A DNA stretch of 64,000 nucleotides from Enterococcus alishanensis (GCF_019218635.1 NZ_JAHUZB010000002.1:372001-436000); one strand, 5' to 3'. Shown: positions 43,422 to 52,895, numbered from the stretch's first letter. Notes: generated from the letters alone by a model not told the origin. Made by a program: numbers and translations.

Positions 43422-44048
43422 ATGCAACTAATAGATTTGAAAGTTAATGAATTTATGACTGTATTGGGTTCAGATGAACCAGCTCCAGGAGGCGGTTCGG
43501 CGTCAGCTTTAGCTGGAGCAATGGGAATCTCCTTAACAAAAATGGTGACTGAATTAACAATCGGCAAAAAGAAATATGCTGAATTTGAAGAAATAGTAAA
43601 ACAAAGACAGGCTGAAGCTGCTAGACTTCAAGACGCTTTTATAATAGCGATTGATGAAGATACAGAAGCCTTTAATAAAGTATCAGCAGTATTTACAATG
43701 CCAAAGGATACCGAAGAAGAGAAGGCAGCTCGTAAAGAAGCGATGCAGAATGCTTTAGAGGGAGCAACCAAAACACCTTTTAAAATGATGGAAATTGCTA
43801 CAGAGGCTTTGAAAGTTACTGAAGCTTTAATTGGAAAATCAAACACTAATGCTGCTAGTGATCTTGGGGTTGCGGCACTTAATTTAAAATCTGCTTTACA
43901 AGGCGCTTGGCTAAATGTCCTAATCAATCTTTCAGGGGTTAAGAACGAAGATTTTGTAAAACATTATCGTAAAAATGGCTTGGAATTATTAACAGAAGGA
44001 AGTAAGTTAGCCGATCATATTTACACAGAAATCGAAAAAATTGTGTAA
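43422..44048 (+). CDS. fchA: Formimidoyl-THF cyclodeaminase
   Basis: A 208-residue all-helical enzyme that converts 5-formimino-THF to 5,10-methenyl-THF and ammonia, the second half of FTCD as a separate protein. The N-terminal EPAPGGGSASALAGAMGISLTKMV is the folate-binding signature of the family, and SDLGVAALNLKSALQGAWLNV is also typical. It begins 10 bp after ftcD with TTAGGAGGATAACT as ribosome binding site. The proximity suggests channelling between the two activities. Methenyl-THF cyclohydrolase activity is possible, as reported for some homologues. Confidence 0.92.
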   Translation: MQLIDLKVNEFMTVLGSDEPAPGGGSASALAGAMGISLTKMVTELTIGKKKYAEFEEIVKQRQAEAARLQDAFIIAIDEDTEAFNKVSAVFTMPKDTEEEKAARKEAMQNALEGATKTPFKMMEIATEALKVTEALIGKSNTNAASDLGVAALNLKSALQGAWLNVLINLSGVKNEDFVKHYRKNGLELLTEGSKLADHIYTEIEKIV

Positions 44049-44063
44049 GAAGGATTGAGTAAA

Positions 44064-45740
44064 ATGACGATTTTATCAGATATCGAAATTGCAAATCAAG
44101 TAGAGATGCTACCGATTAAAGAAGTAGCAAATAAATTAGGTATTCCTGAGGACAGTCTTTCATTATATGGAAATTACAAAGCTAAAATAAATGTTAGTAA
44201 ACTAAATGATTTAGAAGATACCAATAGAGGCAAATTAATTTTAGTTACGGCGATTACGCCAACGCCTGCTGGTGAAGGAAAAACGACAACTTCAGTTGGT
44301 TTAGTAGATGCACTTTCAAAAATAGACAAAAAAGCGGCTATTGCTTTACGAGAACCTTCTTTAGGACCCGTTTTCGGTGTTAAAGGAGGCGCCGCTGGCG
44401 GTGGCTATGCCCAGGTTGTCCCAATGGAAGATATCAACTTACATTTTACCGGCGATTTCCATGCGATCGGTGCAGCAAATAATTTGTTAGCTGCCATGTT
44501 AGACAATCATATTCATCAAGGAAATGCTTTGGGGATTGATAGTCGTCGAATTACCTGGAAACGTGTGGTGGACATGAACGATCGTCAATTACGACATGTT
44601 GTCGATGGTCTGCAGGGACGTGTTAATGGAGTACCAAGAGAAGACGGCTTTGACATCACAGTGGCTTCAGAAATTATGGCAGTTTTATGTTTGGCTAATA
44701 ATATTACTGATTTGAAAGAAAAACTAAGTCAAATTATTATTGGCTACTCTTTTGAAGGTAAGCCTGTGACTGCCAAAGATTTAAAAGCTGAAGGGGTAAT
44801 GACCGCTTTATTAAAAGAAGCTATTCAACCAAATATTGTCCAAACTTTAGAGCATTCACCTGCTTTTATTCATGGTGGGCCATTTGCCAATATTGCTCAC
44901 GGCTGTAATAGTGTTTTAGCAACAAAATTAGCTTTAAAATATGCTGATTACGCAGTTACTGAAGCTGGTTTTGGGGCTGATTTAGGTGCTGAAAAATTTG
45001 TTGATATTAAATGTCGTTTAGCTAATTTGAGTCCTGATGCGGTAGTTTTGGTAGCGACCATTCGTGCTTTGAAAATGCATGGTGGAATGAAAAAAGCAGA
45101 TTTAGCGAATGAAAGTGTTGATGCGGTTATTAAAGGATTACCAAATTTAGAAAAACATCTTAGTAATATTCAAGAAGTTTATGGAATGCCCGTTGTTGTT
45201 GCTATCAATAAATTTCCAACTGATACTGAAGCAGAATTAGAAGCTGTGAAAAAAGCTTGTCAGCAAAGAAATGTTGATGTCGCTCTTTCAGATGTATGGG
45301 CAAATGGTGGTGCAGGCGGTGTTGATCTTGCGAATAAAGTCATTGAATTAACTGAAAGACAAAGTAATTTCAGTTTTGTTTATGAAGGAACTGATTCAAT
45401 TGAAGAAAAATTAACTAAAATTGTTCAAAAAGTTTACGGTGGTAAAGGTGTCGAACTAGCGCCAGTAGCTCGAAAAGAATTAGCAGAATTAGAGAAATTA
45501 GGTTTTGGGGAATATCCAATTTGCATGGCTAAGACACAATACTCATTCTCTGATGATGCGACTTTATTAGGTGCACCCACTGACTTTACTGTCAAAATTC
45601 GAAACTTGAGAGTTTCGGCGGGAGCTGGTTTTATTGTGGCTTTAACTGGGGCTGTTATGACAATGCCAGGATTACCGAAATCACCTGCAGCAGAAAGAAT
45701 TGATGTTGATAGTGAAGGTAATATCTCTGGGTTATTCTAA
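44064..45740 (+). CDS. fhs: Formate-tetrahydrofolate ligase
   Basis: A 558-residue enzyme that interconverts 10-formyl-THF + ADP + Pi with formate + THF + ATP. The start at 44064 follows AGAAGGATTGAG. The ATP-binding loop is TPAGEGKT at 67-74. [23 protein letters not shown] and [17 protein letters not shown] are family landmarks. Within a hut operon it probably runs toward formate and ATP, so histidine breakdown yields energy. A similar fhs copy occurs in streptococcal hut loci. Methenyl-THF must first be hydrolysed to 10-formyl-THF, presumably by FolD or FchA. Confidence 0.96.
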   Translation: MTILSDIEIANQVEMLPIKEVANKLGIPEDSLSLYGNYKAKINVSKLNDLEDTNRGKLILVTAITPTPAGEGKTTTSVGLVDALSKIDKKAAIALREPSLGPVFGVKGGAAGGGYAQVVPMEDINLHFTGDFHAIGAANNLLAAMLDNHIHQGNALGIDSRRITWKRVVDMNDRQLRHVVDGLQGRVNGVPREDGFDITVASEIMAVLCLANNITDLKEKLSQIIIGYSFEGKPVTAKDLKAEGVMTALLKEAIQPNIVQTLEHSPAFIHGGPFANIAHGCNSVLATKLALKYADYAVTEAGFGADLGAEKFVDIKCRLANLSPDAVVLVATIRALKMHGGMKKADLANESVDAVIKGLPNLEKHLSNIQEVYGMPVVVAINKFPTDTEAELEAVKKACQQRNVDVALSDVWANGGAGGVDLANKVIELTERQSNFSFVYEGTDSIEEKLTKIVQKVYGGKGVELAPVARKELAELEKLGFGEYPICMAKTQYSFSDDATLLGAPTDFTVKIRNLRVSAGAGFIVALTGAVMTMPGLPKSPAAERIDVDSEGNISGLF

Positions 45741-45741
45741 T

Positions 45742-46305
45742 ATGAATATTACCTATTTAAAGGAAAATAAGTATCATATTTCACTTTGGAGCAGCGGTCA
45801 AACGACTGAAATCGTCTTATCTCCAGAAAATGGACAATACCTATTAGATGAATTTGACTATCGAATATCAAGTGCCACGATTGAAACCGAGACTAGTACA
45901 TTTACATCATTACCTGGTTATAAAAGATTATTGATGTTATTAGCTGGGAAAGTAAAACTTGAACAAGAGAATAATGAGGTGAGGCTTGATCCTTTTCAAG
46001 TTTTTGCCTTTAACGGATCCGTATCAACGAAAAGTTTTGGTCAGTGTATAGATTTCAATTTAATCTATCGTGATTCGATGAGAGGATTAATGAAACCCTT
46101 AGTAACAAATGAAACCTACCTTTTACCAAAAGCAGAAAGTCTTTTGTATTGCATTGAAGATTGTAAAATTGTGATTAATAATATTGAGTATTTTGTGTCA
46201 AAATCAGATAGCTTACGACTAACAGAAGTTAAACGACCAGTTGAGTTGTCAATTTTAGGAGAAGAGAAAAGAGTAAGTCTAGTCAATGCAAGTTGTAGCT
46301 TATAA
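45742..46305 (+). CDS. hutD: HutD/Ves-family protein
   Basis: A 187-residue bicupin-fold protein of the HutD family, found in many hut operons. Its exact role is uncertain: in Pseudomonas it is thought to limit the level of hut expression. Family features visible are LWSSGQTTEIVLSPENG, FDYRISSATIETETSTFTSLPGYKRLLMLLAGKV and FNLIYRDSMRG. The ATG lies one base after the fhs stop codon without a strong ribosome binding site, so translation is probably coupled to fhs. The assignment is supported by both sequence and position. Confidence 0.82.
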   Translation: MNITYLKENKYHISLWSSGQTTEIVLSPENGQYLLDEFDYRISSATIETETSTFTSLPGYKRLLMLLAGKVKLEQENNEVRLDPFQVFAFNGSVSTKSFGQCIDFNLIYRDSMRGLMKPLVTNETYLLPKAESLLYCIEDCKIVINNIEYFVSKSDSLRLTEVKRPVELSILGEEKRVSLVNASCSL

Positions 46306-46313
46306 CAAAGGTT

Positions 46314-46327
46314 TGAAAGCGTTTTAA
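46314..46327. promoter_or_regulatory. Candidate cre (CcpA) site before the permease gene
   Basis: TGAAAGCGTTTTAA matches TGWAANCGNTNWCA at all positions but one (A for C at position 13). It lies in the 40-bp gap inside the operon and would act as a roadblock. Confidence 0.5.
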
Positions 46328-46345
46328 GTAAGAGGAGTACAAAAT

Positions 46346-47701
46346 ATGGAAAACAATGAAGAACAGATTCCAGGCATTAAAAACCCTGAAAAACTTGTCG
46401 CTGAAGGTGAAAAAGCTAAATTTAGTCTTAGTGGAGCAACTCTTTATGGGATAAATGCTGTAATTGGTTCTGGAATTTTTTTATTGCCTCGTACTATTTA
46501 TCAGGATTTAGGACCTGCCTCTTTAGTTGCAATGTTAGTCGATGTTATTTTAGTCGTGATGCTGGCTGTATGCTTTGCTGAAGTATCGGGATATTTCAAC
46601 AAAAATGGTGGTGCATTTCAATATGCTAAAACCGCTTTTGGTGATTTTGTAGGATTTAATGTAGGGATTTTAGGTTGGTTTGTAACAATTATTTCCTGGG
46701 CTGCGATGGCTTCTGGTTTTGCCGAATTGTTAATACAAGCTTTTCCTAATTTAACTGGCTATAACACTTGGATTAGCGTTTTATTGGTAATTTTATTATC
46801 GGTCATTAACAGTATGGGTATTAAAACGTCGAAAATTTTTACAATTGTCATTACGATTGCAAAATTGATTCCAGTCATTGCATTTGCTTTAATGAGTATA
46901 TTCTTTATTAAAAACGGAATCAACATGGGAAATTTCACGCCATTTTTACAACTAAATCCTGACATGACAATTTCTCAAGCAATGGCATCAACTTCACTGA
47001 CTGTTTTTTATGCTTTTATTGGTTTTGAAGCCTTACCAATTGTTGCGGGTGAAATGCGGAATGCGAAAAAAAATGTCCCTAAAGCAATTTTAAGCTCAAT
47101 AAGTATTGTGTCGACTTTATATTTTTTAATCATTGCTGGTACAATCGCAATGTTAGGCACTGGAATTTTACAAAGTAATGCACCAGTACAAGATGCTTTT
47201 GTACAAATGATTGGACCCGCTGGCAAATGGATTATTTCCATTGGTGCTTTGGTTTCAATTGCTGGATTGAACATGGGAGATTCTTTAATGATTCCTCGCT
47301 ATGGTGCTTCGATTTCCGATGAAGGATTGTTACCCAAGGTTATCGCTAAAAAGAATGCAAAAGGTGCGCCAATTGTAGCTATTATTGTTTCAGGGATCAT
47401 TACGATTGCTTTCTTAATGAGTGGTTCATTTGAACAATTAGCTGAGCTGAGTGTGGTATTTCGATTCTTTCAATACATTCCGACAGCGTTAGCCGTTATT
47501 TGGTTACGTCGTAAAGGTATGGATACGAAACCAGTCTTTAATCTGCCATTTGGATCGGTAATTCCAATTATTTCAATTATTGTTAGCATTTGGATGGTTG
47601 CGGCTGCTAATCCAGTAAACTTGATTGCTGGACTTGTAGGGGTAATCGTGGCTAGTATTTTGTATTTTATAATTAATCGTAAACCAAATGTAGTGCAATA
47701 A
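46346..47701 (+). CDS. APC-family amino acid permease, probable histidine importer
   Basis: A 451-residue protein with about 12 membrane segments. LSGATLYGINAVIGSGIFLLP is the first transmembrane segment of the amino acid-polyamine-organocation superfamily, with the GSGIF substrate motif. FAEVSGYFNKNGGAFQYAKTAFGDFVGF and FYAFIGFEALPIVAGEMRN are further APC marks. Start ATG follows AGAGGAGTAC. Its place between hutD and hutH makes histidine (or urocanate) the likely cargo; this is inference from context. A cre-like site precedes it. Confidence 0.88.
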   Translation: MENNEEQIPGIKNPEKLVAEGEKAKFSLSGATLYGINAVIGSGIFLLPRTIYQDLGPASLVAMLVDVILVVMLAVCFAEVSGYFNKNGGAFQYAKTAFGDFVGFNVGILGWFVTIISWAAMASGFAELLIQAFPNLTGYNTWISVLLVILLSVINSMGIKTSKIFTIVITIAKLIPVIAFALMSIFFIKNGINMGNFTPFLQLNPDMTISQAMASTSLTVFYAFIGFEALPIVAGEMRNAKKNVPKAILSSISIVSTLYFLIIAGTIAMLGTGILQSNAPVQDAFVQMIGPAGKWIISIGALVSIAGLNMGDSLMIPRYGASISDEGLLPKVIAKKNAKGAPIVAIIVSGIITIAFLMSGSFEQLAELSVVFRFFQYIPTALAVIWLRRKGMDTKPVFNLPFGSVIPIISIIVSIWMVAAANPVNLIAGLVGVIVASILYFIINRKPNVVQ

Positions 47702-47787
47702 AATTTAAAACAAAGATAAAATTCAACAATTATTTAATAAAACGATTTTTGTATAAGTCATGGCATCTAAAATTGGAGGATTTGGAC

Positions 47788-49341
47788 ATGAGAGAGGAAA
47801 AAATAATTGTACTAGATGGTGATCATTTAACTTTAGAAGAAGTTATCGCTGTTGCAAGAAATAATATCAAAGTAATAATTGCTGAAAGTGCTGAAGAAGC
47901 TGTTAATCGTTCTCGAAAAATAGTGGATGACATCGTTGCCGAAAAACGAGTAGTTTATGGAATAAATACTGGCTTTGGTTCATTGTGTAATGTCAGTATT
48001 TCTCAAGAGGATACCGCTCAGTTACAAGAAAATTTGATCCGAACACATGCTTCTGGATTTGGCGATCCATTTCCGGTAGATGTTGTGCGGGCCATCATGT
48101 TAATCAGAGTGAACTCTTTAGTCAAAGGTTATTCTGGAATCCGTTTAGGCACCGTAAAAGCATTAATGGAAATGTTAAATAATGGGGTACATCCACATAT
48201 TCCTGAAAAAGGATCGTTAGGAGCTTCCGGAGATTTAGCTCCATTAGCTCATATGGTCATGCCATTATTAGGTTTGGGTAAAGCTTATTACCAAGGGGAA
48301 TTATTACCTGGTAGAGAAGCAATGGAAAAAGCTGGTTTAGAAATTATTCAGTTAAGTGCTAAAGAAGGTTTGGCTTTTATTAATGGAACCACTGTTTTAA
48401 CCGCAGTAGGAGCTTTGGCTACCTATGATGCTATTGAATTATTGAAATTAGCAGATATTGCTGGGGCGTTGTCTTTAGAAGTTCATCGCGGTATTTCCAG
48501 TCCATTCGAAGAAGAATTACACACTATTAGACCACAAAGCGGTCAATTAGCAACAGCTAGAAATATTCGTCGATTAATTGAAGGCAGTGTCTATACAACA
48601 GAAGCAACTCCAGATAATGTTCAAGATGCGTACACATTGCGCTGTATGCCGCAAATTCATGGTGCAAGTAAAGATTCAATCGCTTATGTGAAAAGAAAAG
48701 TTGAAATCGAAATCAACTCAGTCACAGATAACCCAATCATCACAAGAGACGGAAAAGTTATTTCTGGTGGGAATTTCCATGGTGAACCAATGGCTCAGCC
48801 GTTTGATTTCTTAGGGATTGCGATTGCTGAAATTGGTAATGTTTCTGAACGCCGGTTAGAGAGATTAGTTAATAGACAGCTAAGCAAATTGCCGTCTTTC
48901 TTAGTGAAACATCCTGGTTTGAATTCTGGCTTCATGATTACTCAATACGCATGTGCATCATTGGTCTCTGAAAATAAAATTCTAGCTCACCCTGCTAGTG
49001 TTGATTCGATTCCATCGTGTGAAAATCAAGAAGATTTTGTCAGCATGGGGACCACAGCAGCTAGAACGGCGGCAGAAATTTCACAAAATTCTCGTCGCGT
49101 GGTTGCTACCGAAATTATGGCTGCTTGCCAAGCGATTGATATTCGTCAAGCACAAAAAAATCTCGGTAAAGGGACTCAAGTGGCTTATGATACTTTCCGT
49201 GAATCCGTGGATTTCATTGAAAATGATAAAGATATTGAAATTTATGATGAACTAAACATAGCAACAAACGTATTAGTAGATGGCAGTTTATTAGCTGCTG
49301 TTGAATCAAAGATTGATTTAGACATTCAGTTTGAAGATTAA
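47788..49341 (+). CDS. hutH: Histidine ammonia-lyase
   Basis: A 517-residue enzyme that removes ammonia from L-histidine to give urocanate, step 1 of the pathway. The start at 47788 follows ATTGGAGGATTT. The self-forming MIO cofactor arises from Ala146-Ser147-Gly148 in GSLGASGDLAPLAHM. YGINTGFGSLCNV carries the catalytic tyrosine loop, and GNFHGEPMAQPFDF and SVDSIPSCENQEDFVSMG are also conserved. It closes the long hut operon. That the first enzyme is the last gene suggests it may also have its own promoter in the 86-bp gap, but none is clear. Confidence 0.97.
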   Translation: MREEKIIVLDGDHLTLEEVIAVARNNIKVIIAESAEEAVNRSRKIVDDIVAEKRVVYGINTGFGSLCNVSISQEDTAQLQENLIRTHASGFGDPFPVDVVRAIMLIRVNSLVKGYSGIRLGTVKALMEMLNNGVHPHIPEKGSLGASGDLAPLAHMVMPLLGLGKAYYQGELLPGREAMEKAGLEIIQLSAKEGLAFINGTTVLTAVGALATYDAIELLKLADIAGALSLEVHRGISSPFEEELHTIRPQSGQLATARNIRRLIEGSVYTTEATPDNVQDAYTLRCMPQIHGASKDSIAYVKRKVEIEINSVTDNPIITRDGKVISGGNFHGEPMAQPFDFLGIAIAEIGNVSERRLERLVNRQLSKLPSFLVKHPGLNSGFMITQYACASLVSENKILAHPASVDSIPSCENQEDFVSMGTTAARTAAEISQNSRRVVATEIMAACQAIDIRQAQKNLGKGTQVAYDTFRESVDFIENDKDIEIYDELNIATNVLVDGSLLAAVESKIDLDIQFED

Positions 49342-49350
49342 TAGATCATG

Positions 49351-49401
49351 GAACAAGTAAAAAGTGACTTCTTATTGTTGCTTTTGCTTGTTCATCTTGT
49401 T
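49351..49401 (+). terminator. Probable terminator of the hut operon
   Basis: A 12-bp stem (GAACAAGTAAAA with TTTTGCTTGTTC, one G-U pair) with a long loop and a weak T tail. Confidence 0.5.
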
Positions 49402-49434
49402 TTAGCAAGTTCATAAATATGGAAGGGGCACTTT

Positions 49435-50313
49435 ATGCTAAAAGGGAAACAAAAGGAATTTTGGCAAGATACAGTTACTAAACTAACAATTGCCCTAATT
49501 TACGCTTTTTTGTATTCAATTGCTTTAAACTTCTTTTGGCAACCTGGTCAAATTTATGCAGGTGGAATTACTGGGATTTCACAAATTTTGACGACTCTTT
49601 TTGATCGCGGTAGCGGTGCAAACATACCAATTTCAATCATTTATTATTTATTAAATGTACCAATGTTCATTTTAGCATGGTTTAAAATCAATAAAAAATT
49701 TGTCGTTTTTACAGTTATTTCTGTAACATTTGCTTCTTTTGCAATGTACATTGTGCCAAATATAAGTTTGACGAATGATCCGATTATTTGTGCAATTTTT
49801 GGTGGTGTTATTAATGGGTTTTCTTTGGGATTGGCCTTGAAATATGGTATTTCAACAGGTGGAATGGATGCTCTCATTATTACTTTAAGACAACATACAG
49901 GTCGAAGTATTGGCGCTATTTCAATGATGATTAATGGTGTGATTATATTGACAGCTGGATACTTATTCAGTTGGCCGTATGCTTTTTACAGTCTCTTAGC
50001 AATTTTTGTCAGTGGAAAAGTAACTGATTTAGTTTATGTGAAACATCAAAAAGTTCAAGTGATGGTGATCACGCAAAAGCCAGCAGAAGTCATCGCCGCC
50101 TTACAAGAAGATTTAACTAGAGGGATTACGGTTATTCCTCAAGGCTATGGTGCTTACGACCATCAAGAACAGACGATTTTAATTACTGTTATAACTTTCT
50201 ATGAAATGGAAATTCTTAATCGTATCATGAAAGAAGTAGATCAGAAAGCCTTCGTGAGTGTCTCTCAGGATATTAAAATACTGAGTCATTTTGAAGAATT
50301 AAACATTGTTTAA
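49435..50313 (+). CDS. YitT-family membrane protein (DUF2179)
   Basis: A 292-residue protein with five to six membrane segments in the first 200 residues and a soluble C-terminal DUF2179 domain (about 200-290; VMVITQKPAEVIAALQEDLTRGITVIPQGYG). Family marks are GGITGISQILTTLFDRG and GISTGGMDALIITLRQHTGRSIG. The function of YitT/YpjC proteins is not established; transport is often assumed. Start ATG follows GGAAGGGGCAC. It lies directly after the hut terminator and before the broken formate channel gene. Confidence 0.88.
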   Translation: MLKGKQKEFWQDTVTKLTIALIYAFLYSIALNFFWQPGQIYAGGITGISQILTTLFDRGSGANIPISIIYYLLNVPMFILAWFKINKKFVVFTVISVTFASFAMYIVPNISLTNDPIICAIFGGVINGFSLGLALKYGISTGGMDALIITLRQHTGRSIGAISMMINGVIILTAGYLFSWPYAFYSLLAIFVSGKVTDLVYVKHQKVQVMVITQKPAEVIAALQEDLTRGITVIPQGYGAYDHQEQTILITVITFYEMEILNRIMKEVDQKAFVSVSQDIKILSHFEELNIV

Positions 50314-50340
50314 AAAGATTTTCTTCAAGGAGTTGAATCA

Positions 50341-51101
50341 ATGTTTAGTCCAACTAAAATTTTACAGCAAAGTATTCTCGTTGGAATTCAAAAATTCAAA
50401 AACCATTATTAACTAAACTTATTTTAGGTTTTATCGGAGGTGCCATGATTTCCTTAGGTTATCTGGCTTATATTCGAGTTTCAGCTTCTATTGCAACGGA
50501 TTTACCTAGCATTGCTAGTTTAGTAGGTGCGTGTGTCTTTCCGATTGGCTTGATTGTCATTTTATTGGCGGGTGGAGAATTAGTCACTGGAAATATGATG
50601 GCCGTTAGTAGTGCCTACTTTGCAAAAAAAATCGTTTTTGGTGATTATATAAAAAATATTTTAACAATTACATTTGCTAATCTAGTGGGTGCAATTTTTG
50701 TTGCATATTTTTTTGGTCATTTTGTTGGATTAACCCATAGCGGTGTTTTTCAAGAACAAGTAATCAATATTGCTCATCACAAAGTAGAAGCAACTTTTTT
50801 TCAAGCTTTTGTTTCTGGGATAGGCTGTAATTGGTTTGTAGGGTTAGCTTTATGGTTATGCTATGGTGCCAAAGATAGTGCGGGGAAGATTATAGGTATT
50901 TGGTTTCCTGTAATGATTTTTGTAGCGATTGGTTTTCAACATAGTGTGGCTAATGCTTTTATAATTCCAGCAGCCATTTTTGAGGGTGGCAGTACCTAGG
51001 TAGCTTTTATCAGTAATTTTATCCCAGTTTTTTTAGGAAATATTGTTGGAGGAGGAATTTTTGTTTCCGGTTTTTATTATTTAAGTTATAATCAGCATTG
51101 A
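50341..51101 (+). pseudogene. Broken formate/nitrite transporter (FNT family)
   Basis: A start with a good ribosome binding site (CAAGGAGTTGAATCA) opens the frame MFSPTKILQQSILVGI but stops at 50410. A net one-base deletion between about 50386 and 50404 shifts the rest (KPLLTKLILGFIGGAMISLGYLAYI) into another frame. That frame carries the FNT body (GGELVTGNMMAVSS, VSGIGCNWFVGLALW, GFQHSVANAF) up to an in-frame TAG at 50997-50999. Beyond the TAG the same frame continues as VAFISNFIPVFLGNIVGGGIFVSG to a TGA at 51099, so the TAG probably replaced a Trp TGG. Reconstructed length is about 253 codons, normal for FNT formate channels. Two independent lesions argue for decay. A sequencing error could explain one, less easily both. 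Confidence 0.88.
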
Positions 51102-51110
51102 TAAAAAATA

Positions 51111-51232
51111 AACAGAGTAGAAGACAAAGCGTTAAGTGTCTTGAAGATGGAATGTTGCTTCAGGAACGAAGAATGGCGATTCGCGGTTTTGTCTTCGCAT
51201 TCGCTGCATGCTTTTTTGTGTAGCAGCTCTAA
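51111..51232 (+). ncRNA. Tetrahydrofolate (THF) riboswitch
   Basis: The region upstream of folT contains the conserved blocks of the THF riboswitch in order: AGAGTAG (51114-51120), GCGTTAAGTG, GAACGAAGAATGGCGATTCGCGG, and CGCATTCGCTGCAT. The closing CTCT at 51227-51230 can pair with AGAG at 51114-51117 and directly abuts AAAGGAG, so control at translation initiation is likely. Assignment is by motif memory, without covariance scoring. Confidence 0.82.
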
Positions 51233-51246
51233 AGGAGATGCTCATC

Positions 51247-51768
51247 GTGAAAAAATTAAACGCTCACGCAATTGCTACAATGGGATTATTAATCGCCTTA
51301 ATGGTTGTTTTATCCCAAATTTTTGGATTTGAAACGCAGCTACTAAAAGTTACCTTTGATTTTGTACCAGAGGTAGTATTAGCTAGCCTTTTTGGTCCTT
51401 TATGGACAGGGGTTGGAGCTGCCATTGCTGATATAATCGGCAATACAATGTTAGGAAAAGCGCCATTTTTCATCGGCTTCACTTTGAATGCTTTTATTGG
51501 TGGCTTGATTTATGGTTATTTTTTCTATAAGAAAAAAGTAACTATAAAAAATGCATTTTTCTGTGTGTTACTGAATACAATAATCATTAGCTTATTTTTA
51601 ACACCACTATGGTTGTCAATTATGTATGGTATTCCTTTTACGGACAAAGCCTTATGGACAATTCGCTTGACTAAGGCTGCGGTTATGCTTCCTTTACAAA
51701 CTGGGTTAATTTTCTTTTTTAGCAATGCATTACCGTTAAAAATGATCAGCAAGCGCTATGCTTCATAA
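51247..51768 (+). CDS. folT: ECF transporter S component for folate (FolT)
   Basis: A 173-residue membrane protein with six hydrophobic segments. It is the substrate-binding subunit that pairs with the shared EcfA-EcfA'-EcfT energy module, which is not in this window. The GTG start at 51247 follows AAAGGAGAT. FDFVPEVVLASLFGPLWTGVGAAIADIIGNTML and FFIGFTLNAFIGGLIYGYFFYK are typical of the FolT branch. The THF riboswitch upstream supports folate as the cargo. A frame starting at 51208 lies inside the riboswitch and is not used. It lies near folate-dependent hut genes. Confidence 0.9.
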   Translation: MKKLNAHAIATMGLLIALMVVLSQIFGFETQLLKVTFDFVPEVVLASLFGPLWTGVGAAIADIIGNTMLGKAPFFIGFTLNAFIGGLIYGYFFYKKKVTIKNAFFCVLLNTIIISLFLTPLWLSIMYGIPFTDKALWTIRLTKAAVMLPLQTGLIFFFSNALPLKMISKRYAS

Positions 51769-51778
51769 AAAATAATTT

Positions 51779-51820
51779 ATATCGGTAAGAAATCCGCGGA
51801 TCTCTTACCGATATTTTTTT
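51779..51820 (+). terminator. Terminator of folT
   Basis: A stem ATCGGTAAGA (51781-51790) with TCTTACCGAT (51803-51812) and an inner ATCC/GGAT pairing is followed by T8. Confidence 0.88.
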
Positions 51821-51830
51821 TATTTCACGA

Positions 51831-51860
51831 AAAAAACAGCGGAAACTTCCCACTGTTTTT
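51831..51860 (-). terminator. Terminator of the mscS gene
   Basis: On the minus strand: stem ACAGTGG with CCGCTGT (one G-U pair), extended by A/T pairs and followed by a T run. Confidence 0.75.
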
Positions 51861-51869
51861 GAAGCTCGT

Positions 51870-52781
51870 TTAATTTACGACAATCGGATTATTAGGAATT
51901 GTAAATCCGTGTTGGTTGAGTGTGTTTACGTAAGCAGTTAAAAATTCTTCCTTCAGATGGTATTGTTTACCATTTTCTACATACATAACCGTTCGGATTG
52001 CATAATTGCTATTTCCTAAATCCACCATGCCAAACAATGTAGGACCATCAAAAATTTCTGATTTAAATTTTTCACTTAACTCTGTGTTAACCTGCATGAT
52101 TAACTGGCTGATAGCATCGTAACCTTCATTAGGATTAATTCGAATATCTAGCAGTACTTGCATATGAGCTCTTGATAAATTACTAATAGTGGTAATATTA
52201 CGGTTGGGGATAAAATGAACCGTACCATCTGTCGACTTCATTTGAATAGTCCGAATACCCACTGAGGTAACAGTTCCTTCAAGTTGTAAATTAACCAACC
52301 GAATATAGTCGCCAACATCAATCTGTTGTTCTAAGATAATAAAAAATCCGGTAATAATATCATTCATAAATCCTTGGGCGCCCAGTCCGATTGCAACGCC
52401 GGCAATCCCAGCCCCCGCTAATAATGAGCCAACTGGAATACCAATTGTATCTAATACTGCGTACAAGAAAAAGAACAATAAAAAGTAGGAAAACACATTG
52501 CTAGAGAGTGTGTGAATAGTCTTTAATCTAGTGATACTGCCGGTCATCTTTTGTTGCTGTCGTTCAAAAGACTGATTGATTAGAAAATTTCCAACTCGTC
52601 GAATGATGATAAATAATACTAAAACAATTAGTAAAGTAATACTTTTTTGAATAAAAGTCGCTAATATATCATCCCAATTGATTGAATCCCAGTATCTTTG
52701 CCAAGCGGATAATTTTTTGGTTGCTTGATCAACAACATCTAAATTCGTGCTGGAATCCACTGTTGTATTAAGAAAAAACAT
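51870..52781 (-). CDS. Small-conductance mechanosensitive channel (MscS family)
   Basis: A 303-residue membrane channel that opens under hypo-osmotic stress. Three membrane segments lie at about 42-64, 91-112 and 115-140. The pore helix contains GSLLAGAGIAGVAIGLGAQGFMNDIITGFFIILEQQIDVGDYI, the Gly/Ala-rich TM3 signature of MscS. The cytoplasmic beta and alpha/beta domains follow (GTVTSVGIRTIQMKSTDGTVHFIPNRNI). Start ATG follows AAAAAGGAGTTTTCAT. It is monocistronic and unrelated to its neighbours. Confidence 0.92.
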   Translation of the reverse strand: MFFLNTTVDSSTNLDVVDQATKKLSAWQRYWDSINWDDILATFIQKSITLLIVLVLFIIIRRVGNFLINQSFERQQQKMTGSITRLKTIHTLSSNVFSYFLLFFFLYAVLDTIGIPVGSLLAGAGIAGVAIGLGAQGFMNDIITGFFIILEQQIDVGDYIRLVNLQLEGTVTSVGIRTIQMKSTDGTVHFIPNRNITTISNLSRAHMQVLLDIRINPNEGYDAISQLIMQVNTELSEKFKSEIFDGPTLFGMVDLGNSNYAIRTVMYVENGKQYHLKEEFLTAYVNTLNQHGFTIPNNPIVVN

Positions 52782-52895
52782 ATGAAAACTCCTTTTTAAA
52801 ATTAAGGTAATTATTTGTGCAATGATAGTCTTTAAAAGATGCTCCCATCAGTTTAACAAGTTTTCTAAATACTGTCGATGAAAAATCTTGAAAGA

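Noticed and set aside
50997-50999. TAG in the FNT gene as a recoded amino acid
   Set aside because: A separate upstream frameshift already breaks the gene, and no recoding machinery or signal is visible; simple decay is more likely.
51141-51332. 63-codon frame before folT
   Set aside because: It lies inside the THF riboswitch and overlaps folT in another frame; no ribosome binding site.
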